64,000 nt of DNA from Catenovulum sediminis (GTDB lineage: Bacteria > Pseudomonadota > Gammaproteobacteria > Enterobacterales > Alteromonadaceae), in contig NZ_CP041660.1 of assembly GCF_007289895.1 (NCBI RefSeq), positions 3,968,001 to 4,032,000 of the forward strand. Reading direction: 5' to 3'. Below the pieces are notes generated by a model, which saw only the letters and a program-made list of their open reading frames with translations, ran no database searches and had not been told where the DNA came from. The translations under genes and the position numbers were made by a program. Positions 38,500 to 46,510 of the stretch are shown here, piece after piece. Numbering within the stretch: the stretch's first letter is position 1; each line of letters starts with the position of its first letter.

Positions 38500-40029
38500 A
38501 TGCTGTTAAACAGTGCGAGCCAACAAAAATCTAAGCTATATTCATGGGGCCACTGGTTTGGTTTAACCAATATGCTGGCCGGCCTATTTTTATTTTTTAT
38601 CTATTGGTTTGCCCAACCTTTACCCGCTACGGGTTTAGGTGTGCTGTACATGGTAATCTATTCGATTGGACACGCGGGCTTTTTGTTTTTTGTCGGTCAC
38701 CTATTACTGGTTTTTCCTTTTACCATGCTCAACAAACCAAACTGGGTAAAACCCTGGGCGGCTTTTGTTGCAGCACTAGGATTAACCTTACTGTTTATCG
38801 ATGCGCTGGTCTATTCTGCTTACGGTTACCATATTAACCTCTTGTCTGTTGACTATATTCAGAACGATTTTCAATTATTAACACAAGCCTTACCCGCCGG
38901 TTTTAAGGCTGCTTTGCTGTTGGTTTTTATTGCCGTATTTTCAGTTGAATTAGTATTGGCCAACTCTTTGTGGCGTAGCCTGGATAAATACCGAAAATGG
39001 TTTTTGCGCAGCCGCGTCATTCCATTTGTGATTGTTTGTTTTTTAATGGGTCATTTAGCGCATATCTGGGCAGATTTAACTTTATACAAGCCGATAACAC
39101 GATTAGATAATCAACTACCCCTGTCGCATCCAATGACAGCTAAAACCATACTTAGCCAATCTGGTTTAGTTGATTTGGATGAATATAAGCAGAAAAAACA
39201 GTTTAGCTTTGATGTTTCCAGTTTTAGTTTAGATGTACCTAACTTCCAATTCAGCTGTTTTGCACCGACTAAATCATTGTCTATCGATGTGATTTACAGC
39301 ACATATTTAAACGCAGAACAAATCACCAGCGAACTGGAATCATTAAATAGTAAATTTACCAGCACACAACATTGGGCACCGTTAGCACTTGACGACAGTA
39401 TGTTTGAAATTATCAGCGGGTTACCTGCCATCTATAACAACAGCTTTGCGGGCTCGCCAAATGTATTAGACTCTGCACTGTTAAGCACCAGTACGAGTTT
39501 AACTTTTACAAACATTCCAGCTGCTACACAAAAATCACTGCCTGAATTTGAGGCCGGCTACCGAATCAGTGACAGTCAACTGAATGTTTCGCTATATAAA
39601 ATTGACAATCTCTCTCAATTATCAGAATTAGCAACAGGAGATGATTATAAAATTATTGCTGTGCTGCCCACTAATGCACAACAATATGGCCAATTATTAG
39701 TCTTAGGTGATCTAGTTTCTTTACCCGATGTAACAAGTAATCTGGATATCATGCCAACTATTTTAGAAGGATGGTTGTCTTGTTCATTTCCAGCTGATTA
39801 TGGCAAATTTGGCCATAATCTATTTTCGGTACCGGTAAAAGCCAATTGGTTGGTCAGCGCGGATGCCGAAAGTATTTATGTCTGGCATAAAGGCTCTACC
39901 ACCAAGATCACTGGCGATGCTCAAATGACCAGCACGCAAATGCTAACACAACAAACTGTAGAGCCGCCCAGTAATGCAACGCTTATCCGAGCAATTCACT
40001 TTTTAAAGCGCAATCTGGTCAATAAATAA
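38500..40029 (+). CDS. yejM: YejM/LapC-like inner-membrane protein with shortened sulfatase-like domain
   Basis: In E. coli this essential protein (586 residues) senses lipopolysaccharide and controls LpxC turnover. Here 509 residues: WGHWFGLTNMLAG and several helices in the first about 190 residues match the DUF3413 membrane part, then HIWADLTLYKPITRLDNQLPLSHPMTAKT. The periplasmic sulfatase-like part is about 80 residues shorter and strongly divergent; only SNLDIMPTILEGWLSC and the ending resemble the family. No sulfatase active-site residues are visible. Signalling from the membrane part may still work. Confidence 0.85.
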   Translation: MLLNSASQQKSKLYSWGHWFGLTNMLAGLFLFFIYWFAQPLPATGLGVLYMVIYSIGHAGFLFFVGHLLLVFPFTMLNKPNWVKPWAAFVAALGLTLLFIDALVYSAYGYHINLLSVDYIQNDFQLLTQALPAGFKAALLLVFIAVFSVELVLANSLWRSLDKYRKWFLRSRVIPFVIVCFLMGHLAHIWADLTLYKPITRLDNQLPLSHPMTAKTILSQSGLVDLDEYKQKKQFSFDVSSFSLDVPNFQFSCFAPTKSLSIDVIYSTYLNAEQITSELESLNSKFTSTQHWAPLALDDSMFEIISGLPAIYNNSFAGSPNVLDSALLSTSTSLTFTNIPAATQKSLPEFEAGYRISDSQLNVSLYKIDNLSQLSELATGDDYKIIAVLPTNAQQYGQLLVLGDLVSLPDVTSNLDIMPTILEGWLSCSFPADYGKFGHNLFSVPVKANWLVSADAESIYVWHKGSTTKITGDAQMTSTQMLTQQTVEPPSNATLIRAIHFLKRNLVNK

Positions 40030-40056
40030 CCGTTCAAAAGGAATCTGCAAAAAATT

Positions 40057-40090
40057 AAAGCTAAATGGTTGCAATCATTTAGCTTTTGAT
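40057..40090 (+). terminator. Terminator after yejM
   Basis: AAAGCTAAATG (40057-40067) pairs with CATTTAGCTTT (40076-40086), 11 bp, followed by TTG. The T-run is short. It lies 28 bp after the yejM stop and 20 bp before tRNA-Pro. Confidence 0.65.
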
Positions 40091-40109
40091 TATGATTGTC
40101 GCCCTCGGT

Positions 40110-40186
40110 CGGATTGTAGCGCAGCCTGGTAGCGCACTGTCATGGGGTGTCAGGGGTCGGAGGTTCGAATCCTCTCAATCCGACCA
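40110..40186 (+). tRNA. tRNA-Pro (GGG)
   Basis: 77 nt with encoded CCA (40184-40186). The acceptor stem CGGATTG (40110-40116) pairs with CAATCCG (40176-40182). The D-arm is GCGC/GCGC and the T-arm contains GGTTCGAATCC. The anticodon loop reads ATGGGGT with anticodon GGG. The loop and the stem with its internal T:T mismatch are the same as in the E. coli GGG proline tRNA. Confidence 0.95.
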
Positions 40187-40467
40187 ATTAATTTCTTGTT
40201 TCATTAAATAGCTTGCAAAAACAACACTTGTAAGTAACACCCAACTTATTCGCACCTATTTCGCACCTATAATCTCTTTTTAATTGTTTTGACGACAACC
40301 ACTTTACTTTGACTTTTTCCCTATATCCAAACGGGTAATTGTAACTGCACCTCACCTTTCGTGAACCTATAAATAACGTACACAATTTGAGCTTTGTGGT
40401 GAGTAGGTTTAAATGAATAAATGAAATTGAGATGACTAATTTGAAATTCATAGAACGAAGTAGTTAA

Positions 40468-40487
40468 AACTGTACCGAAGTACAGTA
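40468..40487. promoter_or_regulatory. LexA (SOS) box-like palindrome
   Basis: CTGT-N8-ACAG (core 40470-40485) within a 7-bp-arm palindrome ACTGTAC/GTACAGT. This matches the gammaproteobacterial LexA operator core exactly. The nearest plausible coding start is the 49-codon hydrophobic frame at 40653; no SOS gene is recognisable next to it. Confidence 0.45.
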
Positions 40488-40652
40488 TATTTAGTTAACG
40501 AGTTCATCTACGATTTCCCTTGTCAGCCCTTTCAGCTGGCATAGTTATAGGGGCAATGGCTATAGGGAGAGCATATACCACGAACCCAGCTTTTAGAAGT
40601 GCGGTAAATACGTTCAATGATTTTTTTTCCTAAATCAAGAAATAAGTTAAAC

Positions 40653-40802
40653 ATGATTAATACGCTTTATATTATCCTTTGTTTTCTTGCGGGTGCCTTT
40701 TTTAACGCCCTTTATACTCCTCCCAATCCTAAAATTCTCACTTGGCGTCTCATCTATTTTGTAGCTAATTTGTTTAAAGCATTGAACCTTACTTACCTTT
40801 AG
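40653..40802 (+). CDS. Possible small hydrophobic protein (49 aa)
   Basis: Starts at ATG 40653 (an in-frame ATG at 40617 would add 12 residues). Two hydrophobic stretches (about 3-19 and 28-40) flank a proline-rich turn (TPPNPK), ending at a TAG. It has no convincing ribosome-binding site and no recognised family. It may be a chance frame or a small membrane protein of a decayed element. Confidence 0.3.
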   Translation: MINTLYIILCFLAGAFFNALYTPPNPKILTWRLIYFVANLFKALNLTYL

Positions 40803-40928
40803 ACTATCATTATTGTCAACAATCAACCAAAATCAAACGAGTTGTTAACTTAAACATAAGTCATTCTCAAAACTATGTGAGATACCGTCAACCGTCATGC
40901 TTGTTAGATAAAAGGTTTAATCGTATTT

Positions 40929-41792
40929 ATGAATAAAATAATTTTTGCCTGTATGTTGATTATAAGCTCTATGGCTTCAGCAAATACCACATACACCCTA
41001 CAAGCATCCTTTGACGGCGATACAAAAGACAGTTACGAATACCAGGTACTAAAACTGGCTTTGGATAAAACCATTGACGATTATGGTAGTTACCAGTTAG
41101 ATATAACAGCCACCGCCGTGCCGCCCAGCCGATATATAGTTGAAGCGAATGCCAATAGCCATACAAATTTTATTTTTGTCAATAGTGTCAGCGAGGATGC
41201 TCTAACACAATTGTCCTACGCAAAGTTTCCAGTCCTACTGGGTATTGTTGGCTATAGGGTTCCATTGGTTTCTAGTAGTTTAAAATCTCGTGGTTACCGC
41301 ATATCTAATCGGCAAGAATTAATGAATTTTTCAATGATTCAAGGCAAAGGCTGGTTGGATACAGATATACTAAAAGATAACGGTTTTACCGTATACTCAG
41401 GTAAATTTGTCGAAGGTCTATTCCATATGGTTGCAAATGAAAGAGGCGACTTTTTCCCAATTGGGGCTTCTCAAATATCCAGTGCGCTCGAAAACTTCAG
41501 TCACGTTGATGGGTTAGCAATTGATGACCAAGTAATGCTCTACTACCCACTTCCCCGTTTTTTCTTTATGGGTGCTTCACATCAAGCAAAAATCAAACGT
41601 ATCGAATATGGTTTAATTAAAGCGTATCAGGATAAAAGTTTGCAAATATTGTGGAACAAACACTTCAAACAAGCTCTAGATGCGATTAACATTTCTGACC
41701 GCAAGCTATTTAAATTCAGAAACAACTACATTAACGGGGTTGATACAAGTTATGAAAAATACGTGTTTGATCCCTTTGCTCAGGATAATTAA
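40929..41792 (+). CDS. Periplasmic solute-binding-like protein, unknown ligand
   Basis: 287 residues with a short Sec signal (MNKIIFACMLIISSMASA) and an alpha/beta layout like two-lobed transport receptors: EYQVLKLALDKTIDDYG, LKSRGYRISNRQELMNFSMIQGKGWLDTDILKDNG, HMVANERGDFFPIGASQ and FFMGASHQAKIKRIEYGLIKAYQD. The fragment NRGDFF/ANERGDFF with SALE resembles SBP family 3 members encoded beside sensor kinases. The next gene is 76 bp downstream, so it may belong to the same sensory module. Confidence 0.65.
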   Translation: MNKIIFACMLIISSMASANTTYTLQASFDGDTKDSYEYQVLKLALDKTIDDYGSYQLDITATAVPPSRYIVEANANSHTNFIFVNSVSEDALTQLSYAKFPVLLGIVGYRVPLVSSSLKSRGYRISNRQELMNFSMIQGKGWLDTDILKDNGFTVYSGKFVEGLFHMVANERGDFFPIGASQISSALENFSHVDGLAIDDQVMLYYPLPRFFFMGASHQAKIKRIEYGLIKAYQDKSLQILWNKHFKQALDAINISDRKLFKFRNNYINGVDTSYEKYVFDPFAQDN

Positions 41793-41868
41793 TTTAGATT
41801 TATATTTCTCACTTTTTGGTTTCTTTTATATACTCTAAACAACTATTTAGAGAAACCAGAATGGATCT

Positions 41869-42942
41869 ATGGCATTACAGCACCGGACAGCTTTACTGAT
41901 AATCGTTTTGCCTTTGCTATTACCCAATTGGCTATCTGCCAATACACTGACTGTTTTAAATTGGCCTGACTATCTTTCAGATACGCTTATCAAGCAGTTT
42001 GAAAAGCGCGAAAATGCCAAGCTCAAATTTGTATACTATGATTCAGACGACGCGCGCGACAAACTTTTAAACCTAAATAATGCACAGGGATACGATATTA
42101 TCGTAACCAGTCGAGTGCGCATTGATATGTATGTAGAGCAAAACTGGCTACTCAAACTCGATAAAAAACAGCTGCCAAACACTAAATATATAAAATTTTC
42201 TTGGTTTGAATTTGCCAATAAAAATGGTTTTTATTGTGTACCCTACACTTGGGGCACTACGGGTATTTTGTACAATGCGCAAAAAATCCCGTCCCCGCCA
42301 CAAACTTGGGCTGAATTTTTCAACCAAACAAACCGTTACTCAAAAAAAATACGCCTCCTCAACGACTCTCGAACCTTATTGCCGATGGCATTGATTGCGT
42401 TGGGATATGACAGTCACTCCAACGACAAAAATAACATCAAACAGGCGACTGAGCTGTTATACCGCCAACTTCCCAATATACATAGTTTTTCAGCACTCAA
42501 TTTAGATAGAAGTAGCTTATTTTTAAATGACAGCATTTGGATCAGCATGGCATATAACGGAGATGCAGAGTATTTACAAAAACAAAAGCCAGAGTTACGT
42601 TTTATCCAACCGAGTGATGGTACAAATATTTGGCTAGATTGCTTAACGATCAGTGCCAAAAGCAGTGATCCACAGTTAGCATATCGATTTATAAACTTTT
42701 TACATGCACCAGAAAACGCGGCTAAAACGTCGTCCGATTTACGTTATGCAACGACGAACGAACAAGCCATAAAACACCTGCCAAATGAAATAAAAAATAA
42801 TCGCATAATCTACCCAGCTATAGACAAACTCGACAATGCAAAGTTAACACGAAAATTACCGCCCGCAACCGAACGCTATTTCCATACCGCTTATAAACAA
42901 TTGCTATTTGCCCACAAAAAGTTGAACGAGGTAGAGAAATGA
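41869..42942 (+). CDS. PotD/PotF-type (polyamine family) periplasmic binding protein
   Basis: 357 residues with a signal peptide (about 8-24, cut near LSA) followed by LTVLNWPDYLSDTLIKQFEKREN, the N-terminal pattern of spermidine/putrescine-type receptors, and GFYCVPYTWGTTGILYNA, WAEFFNQ, LLNDSRTLLPMALIALGYDSHS. No transporter genes adjoin; the stop overlaps the ATG of the histidine kinase (ATGA). It is therefore likely a ligand-binding partner for the kinase. Ligand is unverified. Confidence 0.85.
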   Translation: MALQHRTALLIIVLPLLLPNWLSANTLTVLNWPDYLSDTLIKQFEKRENAKLKFVYYDSDDARDKLLNLNNAQGYDIIVTSRVRIDMYVEQNWLLKLDKKQLPNTKYIKFSWFEFANKNGFYCVPYTWGTTGILYNAQKIPSPPQTWAEFFNQTNRYSKKIRLLNDSRTLLPMALIALGYDSHSNDKNNIKQATELLYRQLPNIHSFSALNLDRSSLFLNDSIWISMAYNGDAEYLQKQKPELRFIQPSDGTNIWLDCLTISAKSSDPQLAYRFINFLHAPENAAKTSSDLRYATTNEQAIKHLPNEIKNNRIIYPAIDKLDNAKLTRKLPPATERYFHTAYKQLLFAHKKLNEVEK

Positions 42943-45584
42943 AACTCAGGCAAAAAATATTGCTGGTTATCGTTTTGTTTATCGCCTGCCCAATGACTGT
43001 AATTGGTTTATTTACCTACAACATTAGCCTAGATAACAAACAGGCCCAGGTTGAACATAGTATTAACAGTCAAATTCAGCAACAAGCGTTTGCGCTGGAG
43101 CATTTCTTTAAAGATGTGAACTCCTCCTTACAACTTCTAAAACAAGATGAGATTTTGTTAGAGTACATAGCACGCTCTGAAGAAGGAGAAAGATATAGTA
43201 TCTTGCTGCCGCAATTACTGGATATGTTCAGTCGTTACGCAACAGCCTATGAACGTATAGAAGAGATACAACTCGTCACTAAAAATGGTTTTTTAGATGC
43301 GCATTTTTCTACCCAATTTACCAATCTGGTTAATGATTGGTTGCATGATGAACCTTGGTTTGAACAACTTGAGCAACCTTTGTCACAAACATTTTATTAC
43401 ATTGACCCAGTTAATAACCACCGCAAACTATTTGCCACCACGCCATTATATAACAGCTTAAGCAATCGTCCGTTTTTGTGGGGCTACTTGCTGTTAAAAA
43501 TAAACCCTGAGAGAGTCGACAAGTTAATTCAAAAATCACCTAGCCAAGACGGTATTAACCTGTTAGTTAACGCACAAGGGCTTGTGGTCAGCAGTAATAA
43601 AGCGAACAACCTGAACCTGACATTACCTGAATTTGTCCGCAACGAATTAATAAATAACAAAGGTGATGGAAAATTTAGTGAGATATTTTTCAACAATCAA
43701 GATATGTCTTTTACGACCTACGATGTTGCCGACAATTTCAAACTCATTGCGGGTGCTTCTTTAGCTGATATAACCGCCGATAACCAAAAATTACCTTACA
43801 TCATATTAGCCATATTGCTGACAACTATGCTGATTTCCAGTTGGCTCGTTTTCATCTTAATTGAAAGGATGATACTTAAACCCATCGCAAAATTAAACAT
43901 GGCCAGTAAGGCAATTGGCTCTGGCAAACTTTCTTTTCGCCTGCCTGCTAAACAAGATGATGAAATCGGTCATTTGTTTGAATCCTTCAACCGCATGGTC
44001 AATTCGCTAAAACAAGCAAATAACAGTTTAGAAGACTACAAAGCACATCTAGAAGAAAAAGTTAAATCACGAACCTTAGCACTACAAACAACCAACAATG
44101 AGTTACGTGAAGCGCGGAATATTGCAGAACAAGCCAACGCATTAAAAAGCCGTTTTTTAGCCAATATGAGCCATGAATTTAGAACCCCTTTAACGGCTAT
44201 CTGTGGCTTTACCGAACAAGCCCTGCTAAATATCGATGACAAAGCGCTGACCCATCAGTTATTAGATAAGGTGCTAAATAATAGCCAACATTTACGATCG
44301 CTGATTAGCGATGTGCTCGATTTATCGAAAATAGAGTCCGGTAAATTAGAGGTTGAATTAATCCCTTCATCTTTACCTGAAATCTTATCTTCGGTGGTGC
44401 AAATTGCTGAATCTATGTGCCAACAAAAATCACTCACCTTTGAACAAAAAATGGATAAACTGCTGCCTTTGCAATTTGTTACTGACCCAACAAGGTTGCG
44501 GCAAATATTGATAAACTTAATAGCAAACGCCGTTAAATTTACCCATTCTGGCTTTGTTAAATTATCAGTGCATTATATATTAAAAAAACAGCAGCTTACT
44601 TTTGTAGTCGAAGACTCTGGAATCGGCATATCACCAGAAGCCAAAAAGAAACTATTTAAACCTTTTGTGCAAGCAGATTTAAGTACCACGAGAAATTATG
44701 GCGGCACCGGGCTAGGTTTGGCATTAAGCCAATCTTTGGCACAGTGTCTAAACGGTAATATCTCTGTCGCAAGCGAATTAGGTATAGGGGCAAAATTCAC
44801 GCTGCAGATAACTCTGCCAGACAGCACTCTGCAACTTGGAAAAATTGAAGAATTAAAGACCTATGAATTACAAAAACAAAAAACTTTAAACCTGCAGAAC
44901 GCACATATACTATTAGTAGAAGATAACTTAGACAATCAAAGTTTATTAAAACTAATGCTCAACCGGACAGGTGCCATTTTAGATATTGCGAATAATGGTC
45001 AAGAAGCGGTTGAGCAAAATTTAATTGCTGACTATGATTTGATTTTAATGGATATGCAAATGCCAGTGATGGGTGGTTTAGAGGCTGTACACTTGATTAG
45101 ACAAACCGGTTTTGAGGGTATCATTATTGCGCTAACGGCCAATGTGATGGATGCTGAAATCGACGAATACATAAAAAATGGCTGTGATACTTTTATTGCA
45201 AAGCCGATAGATAGCAAAATCTTATACCAAACATTGGCAGATTATTTGTTAGATAACAATGAAGCGGAAAATGCCATAGATTTTGAGGCAATAGAAGAAC
45301 AAATAAACAACAGTGAAGAAATAAAAAGTTTACGGGAAAACTTCACCCGCTCATTACCGGATATATTGGCACAAATAGAGCAAGCTGCCACAGCTAAAAA
45401 CTACCAAGACGTCGCCATTAGCGCACATACTTTAAAAGGTAATAGCAAGACCCTAGGTTGGCCAACTTTATCCCCTTCAGCTGCTATTATTGAAAAAGCG
45501 GCACAACAACAAGACAATAGTTTAATCATAAACGAACTAAATAAGCTACGCGATTTATTACAAAATGGTAACAAGGAATCCTGA
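42939..45584 (+). CDS. Hybrid sensor histidine kinase with receiver and Hpt domains
   Basis: 881 residues. TM1 at about 7-27, a periplasmic sensor of about 255 residues, TM2 at about 285-310, HAMP, a coiled coil, then HisKA with phosphorylatable His412 (NMSHEFRTPLT), HATPase (NLIANAVKFT, VEDSGIGIS, GGTGLGLALSQ), a receiver with Asp705 (LILMDMQMPVMGG) and a C-terminal Hpt with His830 (AHTLKGNSKTLG). All phosphorelay residues are present. It overlaps the binding protein by 4 bp and the response regulator by 1 bp. Confidence 0.94.
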   Translation: MKLRQKILLVIVLFIACPMTVIGLFTYNISLDNKQAQVEHSINSQIQQQAFALEHFFKDVNSSLQLLKQDEILLEYIARSEEGERYSILLPQLLDMFSRYATAYERIEEIQLVTKNGFLDAHFSTQFTNLVNDWLHDEPWFEQLEQPLSQTFYYIDPVNNHRKLFATTPLYNSLSNRPFLWGYLLLKINPERVDKLIQKSPSQDGINLLVNAQGLVVSSNKANNLNLTLPEFVRNELINNKGDGKFSEIFFNNQDMSFTTYDVADNFKLIAGASLADITADNQKLPYIILAILLTTMLISSWLVFILIERMILKPIAKLNMASKAIGSGKLSFRLPAKQDDEIGHLFESFNRMVNSLKQANNSLEDYKAHLEEKVKSRTLALQTTNNELREARNIAEQANALKSRFLANMSHEFRTPLTAICGFTEQALLNIDDKALTHQLLDKVLNNSQHLRSLISDVLDLSKIESGKLEVELIPSSLPEILSSVVQIAESMCQQKSLTFEQKMDKLLPLQFVTDPTRLRQILINLIANAVKFTHSGFVKLSVHYILKKQQLTFVVEDSGIGISPEAKKKLFKPFVQADLSTTRNYGGTGLGLALSQSLAQCLNGNISVASELGIGAKFTLQITLPDSTLQLGKIEELKTYELQKQKTLNLQNAHILLVEDNLDNQSLLKLMLNRTGAILDIANNGQEAVEQNLIADYDLILMDMQMPVMGGLEAVHLIRQTGFEGIIIALTANVMDAEIDEYIKNGCDTFIAKPIDSKILYQTLADYLLDNNEAENAIDFEAIEEQINNSEEIKSLRENFTRSLPDILAQIEQAATAKNYQDVAISAHTLKGNSKTLGWPTLSPSAAIIEKAAQQQDNSLIINELNKLRDLLQNGNKES

Positions 45585-46000
45585 TGAATAGTAAAAGTAG
45601 AATGGCACCATTGCGCGGTGAAAAAGTATTAATCGTAGATGACTCGCGAATTATGCGCGATTATTTAAGACAAATGCTACTTGAACTCGGGTTTAACAGC
45701 TTTGTAGAAGCAGATAGCGCGGTCGACACCTATAAAAGGTATGAAATAGACAAACCGGATATTGTATTTTTAGATATTGAATTGAATGAAGATGATGGTT
45801 TAATGGTATTTGAACGCTTATTGCAAAATGACCCTAAAGCCAATGTTGCGATAATCAGTGCCCACTCCACCATTGATAATGTAAAAAAAGCGATGGGGTT
45901 GGGTGCAAAGGGCTTTTTAGTAAAACCCTTTAATCCAAAGAAGCTCTTTATCACGCTTAAAAACATGGGGTGTGACTTTGTCCCAACGAGCCCGAAATAA
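45584..46000 (+). CDS. Stand-alone receiver-domain response regulator
   Basis: 138 residues, a CheY-type receiver: VLIVDDSRIMRDYLRQML, the phosphoacceptor Asp64 in IVFLDIELNEDDG, the Thr/Ser switch in VAIISAHST and Lys in GFLVKPFNPKKL. There is no DNA-binding or enzymatic output domain. It probably receives phosphate from the hybrid kinase and acts by protein contact. It ends just before yfbV (convergent); a short GC stem (AGCCCG 45990-45995 with CGGGCT 46006-46011) spans its stop. Confidence 0.9.
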   Translation: MNSKSRMAPLRGEKVLIVDDSRIMRDYLRQMLLELGFNSFVEADSAVDTYKRYEIDKPDIVFLDIELNEDDGLMVFERLLQNDPKANVAIISAHSTIDNVKKAMGLGAKGFLVKPFNPKKLFITLKNMGCDFVPTSPK

Positions 46001-46010
46001 CAAGCGGGCT

Positions 46011-46457
46011 TTAAAACCAATCTTTAATCCAGTTTTTATCTAATTCGGAAAAGGCCAGTTTCAGCGCGTGCGCCATATCAAGATATTTGGGTTTGTGAGT
46101 TAAAGTTTGCACTTCAACCCCCTGCTCTAAAAGTCTGGATTCAATTTGATAGTACCAGTTTGCCAAAGAAACTGGCAGTACCTGTTGTGATCTTTTACCA
46201 AGCCAATAGTAGCCGTGCAACGGCATACTCAAAATTAAACAACAGAGTGCCAAAGACTGTGGAATAAACTGCTCACCCAAATAACTCACTTGTATAAAAA
46301 ACGAAAGAATCGCTAATATAGGCAGTACTAAAACAGCAAATTGCGTCGCTTTAATAATACGGCATTCAGGAAAAACAGAAAAAAGCTGAGGCTTTAATGG
46401 CCATACTTTACTATAGCTATAGCCAGATATAAAAACTTTAATTAGATTGTTTGACAT
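46011..46457 (-). CDS. yfbV: YfbV family membrane protein (UPF0208)
   Basis: 148 residues with two hydrophobic segments (about 40-58 and 66-84) and the family pattern: SGYSYSKVWPLKPQLFSVFPECRIIKATQFAV, PLHGYYWLGKRSQQVLPVSLANWYYQI and the C-terminal DMAHALKLAFSELDK. In E. coli it is involved in Ter macrodomain organisation. It is convergent with the receiver gene. Confidence 0.9.
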   Translation of the reverse strand: MSNNLIKVFISGYSYSKVWPLKPQLFSVFPECRIIKATQFAVLVLPILAILSFFIQVSYLGEQFIPQSLALCCLILSMPLHGYYWLGKRSQQVLPVSLANWYYQIESRLLEQGVEVQTLTHKPKYLDMAHALKLAFSELDKNWIKDWF

Positions 46458-46510
46458 GCCATTGACCTCTCACACATCTAGGCTGTACTTTATATAATAT
46501 GTCATCCTGC

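Larger units (their letters stand above)
40187..40928. other. Gene-poor stretch after tRNA-Pro, possible integration scar
   Basis: 742 bp without a recognisable gene. A tandem 11-bp repeat (ttcgcacctat twice, near 40253-40274) lies close to the tRNA. A minus-strand frame at 40188-40451 (87 codons) is low-complexity and not convincing. A plus-strand frame after 40499 encodes a short hydrophobic stretch ending at about 40635. Sequences next to tRNA 3' ends often hold integrated-element remnants, but no integrase motif (R...HxxR...Y) was recognised. Confidence 0.55.

Noticed and set aside
40188-40451. 87-codon minus-strand frame after tRNA-Pro, considered as an integrase fragment
   Set aside because: No R-H-R-Y recombinase motif or other recognisable block; composition is low-complexity, so it is not listed as a gene.
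40499-40635. Open plus-strand frame with a short hydrophobic stretch
   Set aside because: Only about 37 codons from a TTG, no ribosome-binding site and no family; mentioned only as part of the gene-poor stretch.
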